A stretch of DNA of 64,000 nt from Christensenellaceae bacterium OttesenSCG-928-K19 (GTDB taxonomy: Bacteria > Bacillota > Clostridia > Christensenellales > Christensenellaceae), in contig JAJDHD010000002.1 of assembly GCA_030266015.1 (NCBI GenBank), forward strand, positions 36,222 to 100,221, written 5' to 3'. The translations under genes were made by a program, and so were the position numbers. Of this stretch, positions 10,033 to 17,551 are shown piece after piece. Within the stretch, counting starts at the first letter, position 1. Each line of letters starts with the position of its first letter. The notes beneath the pieces are model-generated. The model was not told where the DNA came from, ran no database searches, and saw only the letters and a program-made list of their open reading frames with translations.

Positions 10033-11145
10033 CTAATACACCCATTCGTAGTCAAAGAATACTTCGCAGTCCCCGTTTTCCAACATATATGCAGGCACGT
10101 GGAACTCATAGGTATTGCTGCCCGCGCGGGCAAACACATCCTCCGCAAGCATGTTCTCCTCCATGTTGTCGCTGCCCAGTGCATACATGGAATAGTAGAT
10201 GCGTACAGAAACGGCGGTAGACTGGTTAAGGAAGGTGACAGAACAGTCAAACCCACCGTTACCGTCCGGTTGTGCATCGCTGGCTGTAATCACAAGCGTG
10301 TCCTCGTCATAAGGGTCATCGCTGGGTATGAAATGGAGATAATCGGAAATAATGACAGTATTTGATTGCGGGGCAGGCGTGCTTTTTTCTTCCGGTTCCG
10401 GAGTGGGTGTTGTTTCTGCCGATGCTTCCCAGCTGTAGTCATAAGGGAATCCAAAGGAAAAATCAATACTTGTTCGATCTATGCCCGGAACAAGATAGAC
10501 GCGTACATATTCGCCATACGCGTCAAGAAGCCATTCAGCATAAAGATAATCATCTCCATCGGCGGTTGCGGCCTCAATAAGGGCGACAATCTCATGCAGG
10601 GATGAGAGGGTGAACGAGGTATAGTAATCGTCGCCATAAACCGCGGTAACAGAAGCGATGGCCTGTTGATAAATATCCGCCAGCTCTGCCGCGGTCAGTT
10701 CGCCATAGGTATAATGGCGGTAATCGACAAGATAGGCGTTTTGCGGGGAATCATAATAAACATAGCATTCCGCATCCTTCATGCCGTCTATTACCATATT
10801 GAGCGGGCCGGAATAAACCAGCGACCCATCGCCAAACGCATATTCGTTTTCCACGGTTTCATATTCATCGTAAGAAAGCTCCAACATTGATTCGCATAGG
10901 TCAGGATACTCGCATAGGTCTGGCTGTATTTCCCGTGCATCATACGGGTCGAACTGCGATTCGGGAATAAGCTCATAATCGGCGGATTGCGCCCGCTCTC
11001 CATTTAGCGAATCCAAATCCACCTCGCCCAGCTTTTCTGTGAGGTTTTTAATTGCCTGGCCGTCCAATAGTTTTTCGATGTGATAGGTACAGGCCGAACA
11101 AAACAAGAGCGATGCGGCAAGTGCGATAAGAACTAATTTCTTCAT
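10033..11145 (-). CDS. Predicted lipoprotein of unknown function
   Basis: The 370-residue protein starts with a lipoprotein signal (MKKLVLIALAASLLFCSAC), lipidation probably at Cys19. A central acidic domain (about residues 60-245) contains many Tyr, Asp and Glu residues. A Thr/Pro/Glu linker (about 250-270) leads to a C-terminal beta-rich domain of about 100 residues with alternating hydrophobic strands, resembling small immunoglobulin-like lipoprotein modules. I do not recognise a family. The ribosome site is weak: only an AGGA about 12-15 nt upstream of the ATG at 11145. It stands alone, downstream of the aquaporin terminator. Confidence 0.75.
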   Translation of the reverse strand: MKKLVLIALAASLLFCSACTYHIEKLLDGQAIKNLTEKLGEVDLDSLNGERAQSADYELIPESQFDPYDAREIQPDLCEYPDLCESMLELSYDEYETVENEYAFGDGSLVYSGPLNMVIDGMKDAECYVYYDSPQNAYLVDYRHYTYGELTAAELADIYQQAIASVTAVYGDDYYTSFTLSSLHEIVALIEAATADGDDYLYAEWLLDAYGEYVRVYLVPGIDRTSIDFSFGFPYDYSWEASAETTPTPEPEEKSTPAPQSNTVIISDYLHFIPSDDPYDEDTLVITASDAQPDGNGGFDCSVTFLNQSTAVSVRIYYSMYALGSDNMEENMLAEDVFARAGSNTYEFHVPAYMLENGDCEVFFDYEWVY

Positions 11146-11227
11146 AAAGAGGTGATTCCTTCCCCGTGGATATTAATGCACAGAGTATATCATTTTGCAT
11201 GGGGCTTTTCAATAGAGGACGGGACAC

Positions 11228-11257
11228 AAAAAAACGGGAAGCGTTTGCCTCCCGTTT
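11228..11257 (-). terminator. Rho-independent terminator after the aquaporin gene
   Basis: On the minus strand an 8-bp stem AAACGGGA/TCCCGTTT (11257-11250 with 11239-11232) with a 10-nt loop is followed by a run of T. It sits about 20 nt after the aquaporin stop codon. Confidence 0.85.
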
Positions 11258-11277
11258 CTATGTTTTGTTACCTGTGG

Positions 11278-11973
11278 TTATGCCGCTGCTTCTGCCTTTG
11301 GCTTAAACGCTTTAAACATAAGAGCCGCGATTACCGCGCCCACAAGGGGAGCAACAATGAATACCCACACCTGCGAAAGCGCTTCGCCGCCCAAAAACAA
11401 TGCGGGGGCAAGGCTTCTTGCCGGGTTTACGGATGTGCCAGTGAGCGGGATGCCCATGATGTGTACGAATGCCAGTGTCAGGCCGATTACAATACCCGCC
11501 ACGCTGCCAAACTTCTGGCTGGATGTAACCCCCAGCACGGTAAGCACAAATACGAACGTTAGCACAACCTCTACCACAAACGCGCCGCCCATGGAAAGGC
11601 CCACGGCGGAGTTTGCCTCAAAGCCGTTTTGCCCAAGGTGTTGCAGGTCGGGCACACTGGAGCCGCCCGCCGATTGCGCGATAAAGAAATAAAGGATGGC
11701 AATGCCGATAATCGCGCCAATAAACTGGAAAATGAGATAGCACACAAAATCCTTGCCAGATATCCCTTTGTTCAGGAACACGCCAAGGGACACGGCTGGG
11801 TTGATGTGGCATCCGGACACGCCGCCAATTACATAGGCCATGGCAACGATAGACAGGCCAAACGCCAGCGCGATACCGAGCGTGCCCAGTGCACCGCCTG
11901 CAACCGCAGCCGAGCCGCAGCCAAACAGCGTTAACACCATGGTGCCGATAAGCTCCGCAAAGTATTTTTTCAT
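11278..11973 (-). CDS. aqpZ: Aquaporin of the AqpZ type
   Basis: The protein has 231 residues with six membrane helices and both family signatures, HINPAVSLG in the first half and SVNPARSLAP in the second. The AqpZ-type selectivity-filter residues are visible in the second half: a His about 15 residues before the Arg of NPARS, and Thr six residues before that Arg. This favours water rather than glycerol transport. The start is placed at the ATG at 11973 because GGAGGTG lies just upstream; a longer frame to 12036 adds 21 residues without a ribosome site. It is transcribed alone and ends at a strong terminator. Confidence 0.93.
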   Translation of the reverse strand: MKKYFAELIGTMVLTLFGCGSAAVAGGALGTLGIALAFGLSIVAMAYVIGGVSGCHINPAVSLGVFLNKGISGKDFVCYLIFQFIGAIIGIAILYFFIAQSAGGSSVPDLQHLGQNGFEANSAVGLSMGGAFVVEVVLTFVFVLTVLGVTSSQKFGSVAGIVIGLTLAFVHIMGIPLTGTSVNPARSLAPALFLGGEALSQVWVFIVAPLVGAVIAALMFKAFKPKAEAAA

Positions 11974-12345
11974 AGAAATACACCTCCAAAAATATAAGTT
12001 CAAATCAATCTTACCAGCCTCTTTCAAATAATTCAATAGCTAGCCTGAGCTTTTATAAGCGCATTGCCTACACAGGATAAAGCAGGCAGTTTAAACAAAC
12101 CTAAAATTATTTTGAAACGCAAGCAAATTCGTGCGAAAACGGATTATTTTTGTTGATTGTCGCAATCAACAGCGGCTGGAATTCTTTTGCGATAAAAATC
12201 TTCTACATACGTATATATAATCTATCTATATGTTGTAAAAACATGACAAGGCATTTTTTTGTGAAAATGCTTCTGGCGGGTGCAGATAAGGTAGGACTGG
12301 ATGTGCGTGCCTGTACTTTTTATACGGTAAGGCAAGTAGGGGAGC
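11974..12345. other. Intergenic region upstream of aqpZ
   Basis: About 370 AT-rich nt hold the aqpZ promoter. A candidate on the minus strand is TTGAAT, 17 nt, TAAGAT, within about 60 nt of the gene. I see no RNA gene or riboswitch consensus. Confidence 0.4.
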
Positions 12346-12374
12346 AAAAAAACCGACCATGTTTGGTCGGTTTT
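12346..12374 (-). terminator. Rho-independent terminator after the methyltransferase gene
   Basis: On the minus strand AACCGACCA and TGGTCGGTT (12372-12364 with 12359-12351) form a perfect 9-bp stem with a 4-nt loop, followed by a T run. It lies 10 nt after the stop codon. Confidence 0.85.
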
Positions 12375-12383
12375 GCTGTTTGT

Positions 12384-13205
12384 TCATTTTTGCGCGACAA
12401 CGGCAAGAGAGGGGCCGCTTTTGTGGCCGGGCTCCTCAAAACCAAACGTCAATTTGCGAAAGCCAAAATGCTTGAGGCAACCGATCAGTTCCTCCTTTGG
12501 CAGCCAATAACTATATCTATTTGGCCCGCCGCAAAAACCAGCCCATCCCAGGCTGATCAAGTAGCTGCGCCGGAAAACTTTTGCTGTATAACCGTCCGCG
12601 CTGCATTCATATTCTTTTGTAGAAAAATGCAGCTTGTTGCGAAACGAGCTTGCCTGCTTAGAATAGATCATCTCGTGATCGTAATAATGTGTCCAGATAA
12701 AAAGGTTGTCCGCACAGGCTGCCATGTCGGCAATGAGCTGCACCGGGTTCACCATATGGTATAAAATTCCTGAGCACAGCAGGATATCGAACTTTTTATC
12801 ACGCTTTGCAAGGTATTTGTTGAAATCGCCGCAATAAAAATGCACATTGGGCATACCCATAATTTCTTTGGCTACAAGCGCTCGCAGGTAGGCGCGTGTG
12901 TTTGCATCGATTGCGGTAACGGACGCTGCGCCCATTTGGCTCATCATATAAGAATGCCCGCCTTCGAGAAAGCCAAGCTCCAGCACAGTTTTGCCCTCTG
13001 GACTACCCATTGTGTCAACCGCCCAGTTAATCCGCGAGTCTTCAAAAAGTGGGATAGGTCCGGCGGTAACACCCGCGCTTGCGGGGAACGACGAAGACCA
13101 TTGCCCCTTGAAGAGGTCTGCTGCTACCTGCTGGGAGGGGTAGTCGTCCACATATTGCGCCAGCTTTTTATTTTTGATTCTGTCCAATACACCCAATCGC
13201 GCCAC
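12384..13205 (-). CDS. Class I SAM-dependent methyltransferase
   Basis: The 273-residue protein has a Rossmann-type methyltransferase core: motif I at about residues 70-80 (TVLELGFLEGGHS), an acidic residue after the second strand (TAIDAN), and a motif IV-like stretch with LCSGILYHMVNP. The last is typical of small-molecule, lipid or glycan methyltransferases (CmoB/DUF1698-like group). The substrate is unknown. The annotated start is a GTG at 13205. A TTG three codons later (13196) is better placed behind GAGGTG and may be the real start. It is divergent from the VanZ gene and has its own terminator. Confidence 0.82.
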   Translation of the reverse strand: MARLGVLDRIKNKKLAQYVDDYPSQQVAADLFKGQWSSSFPASAGVTAGPIPLFEDSRINWAVDTMGSPEGKTVLELGFLEGGHSYMMSQMGAASVTAIDANTRAYLRALVAKEIMGMPNVHFYCGDFNKYLAKRDKKFDILLCSGILYHMVNPVQLIADMAACADNLFIWTHYYDHEMIYSKQASSFRNKLHFSTKEYECSADGYTAKVFRRSYLISLGWAGFCGGPNRYSYWLPKEELIGCLKHFGFRKLTFGFEEPGHKSGPSLAVVAQK

Positions 13206-13355
13206 CTCATTACAGTTTTTCGATCATTCCATCACATTCTACCATAGGGGAAGGCTGGAAGTAAACTCTATTGAAATTTCAGAAAAGATTAAGAAACCCG
13301 GTGGAAAACGTTAAGACCCACAGTCTATACTAGTGAGTTGTAAAAGGAGGTGGCC

Positions 13356-13868
13356 ATGGAACACAAAAACCATATAATAATAAAAAACTTGCTGTTGGTT
13401 GGGTTTATCCTTTATATTGCCTTGCTCTTGTGGGTGGTCGTGTTTAAATATGTCGCGCCGTGGGAGCTTTTTAGCGAGGGGCGGTATTTTTCACGTACAG
13501 TAAATTTCATTCCGTTTGGTGGGGTGCTCACCCAAACAGACATTGTAGGCAACCTGCTGTTGTTTATTCCGATGGGAATTTACCTGCGTGCATTCTTAAG
13601 TGGGAAAAAAGCATATATGTCCATCGTATACGCCTTTTTTGTGAGCGTAATATTTGAAGCGGTGCAGTATGGTTTTGGCATTGGGGCAGCGGATGTGACG
13701 GATTTGATTATGAATACGGCGGGTGCGGCGCTGGGAGTGGGTGTGTGCCTGGTTTTGGAGCGGCTGTTTAAAGGACCGCAAAAGGTGCGCGCGCTGGTGG
13801 CGATTATCGGTATGGCGGTGATGGCAATTGGCATGGTGATTTCGGTTCTTTTGGTTATAATGAATTGA
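13356..13868 (+). CDS. VanZ family membrane protein
   Basis: The 170-residue protein has four to five hydrophobic helices. VanZ-family features are visible: NFIPFGG after the first helix, DIVGNLLLFIPMGIYL in the second, and FEAVQYGFGIGAADVTDLIMNTAGAALG in the third and fourth. VanZ proteins are linked to low-level teicoplanin resistance in the VanA cluster, but most members have unknown housekeeping roles; there are no van genes here. The ATG at 13356 is chosen because AAAGGAGG ends 5 nt before it. It is followed by a strong hairpin. Confidence 0.85.
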   Translation: MEHKNHIIIKNLLLVGFILYIALLLWVVVFKYVAPWELFSEGRYFSRTVNFIPFGGVLTQTDIVGNLLLFIPMGIYLRAFLSGKKAYMSIVYAFFVSVIFEAVQYGFGIGAADVTDLIMNTAGAALGVGVCLVLERLFKGPQKVRALVAIIGMAVMAIGMVISVLLVIMN

Positions 13869-13939
13869 GTGTGGGGTGCGGTTGTGTTTTATCGTTCACC
13901 ATCCCGCATAGATTTCCATTGTTAAGTGTCGTCATAAGG

Positions 13940-13967
13940 AAAGAAGCGCCCTTGCGGGCGCTTCTTT
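13940..13967 (+). terminator. Perfect hairpin terminator between convergent genes
   Basis: AAAGAAGCGCCC (13940-13951) pairs perfectly with GGGCGCTTCTTT (13956-13967) around a TTGC loop. It lies between the converging VanZ and reductase genes and can act in both directions, although the T tract is short. Confidence 0.75.
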
Positions 13968-14168
13968 GGGATGCTGCTTTTTTTGTTTCTCGCCCGCTGT
14001 GTCATAGGACTTACTATAATTGAGGGCGGCAACCACACTGTCTTCCATCCGGCTCTGGAAATCCATGACAGGATCCAGTTTTCCTGTGAAATATCATTGC
14101 AGTTTGGTTTTCGTCTGTTCTGCTATTGCATTAATTCTGCCTGTTTTGGCGTGGAGATAGCTCTTTTC

Positions 14169-16094
14169 TCAATCGTCAAGTTGCATTGCTGCGTGCCATG
14201 CCTCGTGGAAACATTCATATACCTTGCGCGCGCTCACGCAGTCGCCGATGCGGAATACTTGCGGTGCACAGCACATCAATGCGTCCGCCTCTTCGCGCTG
14301 AGGGGCAAGCCCGGTGGCGCACACCACGGGGTCGCCCTTTATGGCAAACTCCCGGCCTTCCGCTGTTTTGCCGCTTACCATGTTATCCTTCACAGAGGAT
14401 ACCGTGCTATTCAAGAGCACATTTACGCCATATTCCTCCAGCTTGATTTCCAGCCCCTGCTTGGAAATGGGATCATCGTTGGGCACGAGTGTAGGCAGCA
14501 TTTCTATTATGGTTACCTTCTTGCCCTGCTGTGCCAGGTGAAGTGCCGTCTCGCACCCGATTAGCCCGCCGCCGATGACTACAACATGCACACCTACGTC
14601 TTGTGTTCCCATCAACATATCATAAGGCGAGGCGGCTTCTTCTATGCCGTCTATAGGTGGGGTGGCATATTTGGAGCCTACTGCCACAAACACGGCATCT
14701 GGTTTATAGGTTTTCAGCAATTCGGGTGTGGCGTGTGTGTTCATCTCCACGTGCACGTTGCTATTTTTGATTTGCAGGCGCAACCATTCCAGCACGCCAT
14801 GCGCTTCTTTTTTAAACGCGGGCATTGTGCCTTCAATAAAGTGTCCACCCAGCTCGCTACTTTGCTCCAGCAACGTTACGTTATGCCCCATTAGTGAACA
14901 GATGCGTGCCGCCTCCATGCCTGCCATGCCGCCGCCCGCCACAACCACGGTCTTGGGTTCGCGTGTTTTGGAAAGCTTATATTCCAGCTCGCGCCCGCAA
15001 CGCGGGTTAATTTCGCAGCGGATGGGGGAGCCGTCAAAGAACAGCGAAATACAGCCTGTGTTGCCGCGGAAGCAGGGGCGGATCTGATCGGGCGTATCGC
15101 TTATTATTTTGTTGGGTAGGTCGGGGTCGGCAATCAGTGGGCGGCCAAATCCGATCAAGTCCGCACCACCCTTTTGTAGAAGTTCTTCGCCAAGCTGCGC
15201 GTCCAGCGCGCCCACGGCAATGACGGGGATATCCACCGCTTTTTTCATTTCTTCCGCAAGGAAAGCGAATTTGCCTTGTTCAATGTAAAGCGGGGGAATT
15301 TGCCATTCCGCCATAGACTCATAGATGCCTGCTGACACATGGATATAATCGATAGTGTCCTGTATTGTTTTGACAAACGCGCTGGTGTCCGCGATGGTGA
15401 GGCCGCCATCTACAAATTCCGAGCCGCTGATACGGTAACCCACGATGAAGTCATCGCCCACCGCTTCTCGGATTTTTGTGGCGACCTCGCGCGGGAACCT
15501 GCCGCGTTTTTCTGCGTCCCCGCCGTATTCGTCTGTACGCTTGTTTGTGTAAGGTGATAGGAACGAGCAAATGAGGTATCCGTGCGCACCATGGATTTCT
15601 ATACCATCAAATCCTGCCGTCTTTGCACGCACCGCCGCTGCGGCAAAGGCATCTTCTATCTCCAGCAGTTCTGCTGTGGTCAGCTCGTGGGGCATGCGCT
15701 GCGTTACCTTGCAGGGGATAGGGGAGGGGGCGACGCACGCAAGCCCGGTTGCGCCAGGGTTTGCCTGCCTGCCGCCGTGGCTTAATTGCACCACCGCTAC
15801 GCAGTTGTGTTTTTTGATGGCTTCGGCAAGTGTGAATTTGCCTGCGATCATATGGTCGGACTGTAGGCCGGACGAAACAAGGGATGAACGGCTTGCGTTC
15901 GCATCTACAAAGGTGTTTTCCACCACAATCATAGCTACGCCGCCTTTGGCGCGCTCGGCGTAATACGCCGCCATTTCCGCCGTAGACGATCCGTCTGGGC
16001 GGGAAAGACGTGTTTCCATCGGCGCCATCACCATGCGGTTCTTCAGCAGCTTATTGCCTACCTGTAAAGGCTGTGCTAGTTTCCATGTACCCAT
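14169..16094 (-). CDS. Old-yellow-enzyme/dienoyl-CoA reductase family FMN-FAD oxidoreductase
   Basis: The 641-residue protein has the full FadH/BaiCD layout: an N-terminal FMN TIM barrel (1 to about 330), a short iron-sulfur segment (about 335-365), and a C-terminal FAD/NAD(P)H domain (GGGMAGMEAA near 385; a second dinucleotide motif VIGGGLIGCETA near 515). Catalytic-type residues HGGRQA and HGAHGYLICSFLSPYTNKR are present. The family reduces activated C=C bonds (dienoyl-CoA, enoates, bile acid or plant-derived substrates). The 4Fe-4S motif normally reads C-x2-C-x3-C-x11/12-C. Here the second Cys is Gly (CFRGNTGC, with later Cys in RCEINPRCGRE), so the cluster may be altered. The start at 16094 has GGAGGT. 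It stands alone, so the substrate cannot be inferred. Confidence 0.9.
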   Translation of the reverse strand: MGTWKLAQPLQVGNKLLKNRMVMAPMETRLSRPDGSSTAEMAAYYAERAKGGVAMIVVENTFVDANASRSSLVSSGLQSDHMIAGKFTLAEAIKKHNCVAVVQLSHGGRQANPGATGLACVAPSPIPCKVTQRMPHELTTAELLEIEDAFAAAAVRAKTAGFDGIEIHGAHGYLICSFLSPYTNKRTDEYGGDAEKRGRFPREVATKIREAVGDDFIVGYRISGSEFVDGGLTIADTSAFVKTIQDTIDYIHVSAGIYESMAEWQIPPLYIEQGKFAFLAEEMKKAVDIPVIAVGALDAQLGEELLQKGGADLIGFGRPLIADPDLPNKIISDTPDQIRPCFRGNTGCISLFFDGSPIRCEINPRCGRELEYKLSKTREPKTVVVAGGGMAGMEAARICSLMGHNVTLLEQSSELGGHFIEGTMPAFKKEAHGVLEWLRLQIKNSNVHVEMNTHATPELLKTYKPDAVFVAVGSKYATPPIDGIEEAASPYDMLMGTQDVGVHVVVIGGGLIGCETALHLAQQGKKVTIIEMLPTLVPNDDPISKQGLEIKLEEYGVNVLLNSTVSSVKDNMVSGKTAEGREFAIKGDPVVCATGLAPQREEADALMCCAPQVFRIGDCVSARKVYECFHEAWHAAMQLDD

Positions 16095-16338
16095 TTTGCT
16101 ACCTCCGTATATTTTATATATTGATGCATTAAATTCTTCGTATGTGAATATTTGAACAAGTGATCGGCGGTTTTGCCTGCATTCCCGGTGCTAGTGCTTG
16201 CGGGCGTGATATATACCGTTATGGAATTCTGGCGGGGAAAAGCGTCCGGTTTCTTATGCATATGCCGTTGATGGCGCTGTGCGAAAAACGCAAAAACCAT
16301 TTTTTACATCGTATCATAAAATGCTGGGGATATCAAAC

Positions 16339-16362
16339 AAAAAAGCCCGTTGTTTCCCGGGC
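16339..16362 (-). terminator. Rho-independent terminator after the CarD gene
   Basis: On the minus strand GCCCG and CGGGC (16362-16358 with 16349-16345) form a short GC stem followed by at least six T. It lies about 55 nt beyond the stop codon. Confidence 0.7.
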
Positions 16363-16417
16363 GTGCAGCCTCGTAAAACAACAGGGCGTTCTTACATATT
16401 TCTTTTGTGGATATGGA

Positions 16418-16921
16418 TCACGTTGCGGTGGATTGCTGTACTTTTTTGGTAATGTAATCGCTGACCTCGTCCATGGGGATATCCAATACCACAGACAGCT
16501 CGCCATACAGGAATTGCTCGGCGGTGTTCATGTATTTCTCATCCATTTGCAGCGGTTTTTTTCCTTCTTTTTTGCGTTCGGAAATCTTCAGGTAAAGGCA
16601 TTTGATGATCTTCAAAAGCTCACGGCAGTCAAAAGACTGAATTGCCTCTTTGTAAACAGCCTCGCGGCTCGAGTCGTCCTCTACCCACACTTCCTCCATG
16701 TTCGGAATCTGTTCCAGTAATTCGTTTGCTTCCTCGCGGGAAAGCACTTTACGCATTTTGACCTCGGTATCTACAGGGACAAAGATATCACACATGGAAT
16801 GTAAGGGTTTCAGGAAATAGTATTTCCGCTTTCCGTCTTTCAGGAAATCCGGGTAGTCGACTTTTTGCACCTGGCACACGCCTGCCGTCGCATACATCAC
16901 GTAATCATTCACTTTAAACAT
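16418..16921 (-). CDS. CarD family transcriptional regulator
   Basis: The 167-residue protein begins with the Tudor-like RNA-polymerase-interacting domain (residues 1 to about 60, starting MFKVNDYVMYATAGVCQVQ) that binds the RNA polymerase beta subunit. An all-helical DNA-binding half with basic and leucine-rich helices follows. CarD/CdnL proteins stabilise open promoter complexes, notably at rRNA and stress promoters. The length matches the family. AGGAGGAAA precedes the ATG. It has its own promoter (17027-17055) and terminator, so it is a single-gene unit. Confidence 0.9.
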   Translation of the reverse strand: MFKVNDYVMYATAGVCQVQKVDYPDFLKDGKRKYYFLKPLHSMCDIFVPVDTEVKMRKVLSREEANELLEQIPNMEEVWVEDDSSREAVYKEAIQSFDCRELLKIIKCLYLKISERKKEGKKPLQMDEKYMNTAEQFLYGELSVVLDIPMDEVSDYITKKVQQSTAT

Positions 16922-17026
16922 AATCAGTTTCCTCCTTACTTCCTTAGTTTAAAAGTTACTTCAAGAAAAAAACGCAGGAAACAACAATCGGACTTATGTT
17001 GTTTCACAGCGCGTTGTTATATTTGT

Positions 17027-17055
17027 ATTATAGCAGAAAAAAGACGTTTTGTCTA
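17027..17055 (-). promoter_or_regulatory. Promoter of the CarD gene
   Basis: On the minus strand TAGACA (17055-17050), a 17-nt spacer and TATAAT (17032-17027) form a near-consensus sigma-A promoter about 105 nt upstream of the CarD start. Confidence 0.65.
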
Positions 17056-17551
17056 AGGAGATTTGGCTTGGGCAGGGAAAAGTGCGTGGTTACAGGCTTT
17101 TTTGCGTGAGAATAAATAAAAAGCGGTGCAGAAACAGTCGGGATAAGGGATGAAACAATGTTTTTTGTAATGATAAAGCGTTTCTTCATAAACTTGGCGG
17201 CCAAGCTGAATTGTGCATGCTTGTTGTTGGGTTTTTCCGGCAATGCGAATAGGGGTGGCGGGTGTTTTGCTTGGTGTGTTATCTATATTGAAGGCGGGAG
17301 GTTTATATGCCCCAAAAAAGAAGAATGGAATGGGGAGAATTGGAGGAAGGAAGAAGGTTTGCTTTCTACTCGTTGTTGTGTTTGTGTGCGAATCGCAGAT
17401 ACGGCGCTTTTTGTTGCAAACTCAATAATATGATACAGTATCAAAAAACCATGTGATGTATGTTTTTGTCGCGTTATATCAAACTGTTGTTTTGCTATCT
17501 GCAATATGTGTTAAAATAGAGTGGCAAAAGATGATTGTTGGCGGTGTGTGA
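17056..17551. other. Intergenic region between CarD promoter and GH3 gene
   Basis: Nearly 500 nt without a supported gene. Several short frames exist on both strands but lack ribosome sites and known motifs. The last 60 nt should hold the GH3 promoter; a TTAAAAT box near 17511-17517 is the only candidate and has no convincing -35 box. Confidence 0.4.

Noticed and set aside
17158..17433. Small plus-strand protein of 91 residues before the GH3 gene
   Set aside because: Poor ribosome site, low-complexity composition and no known motif; frames overlap in several phases.
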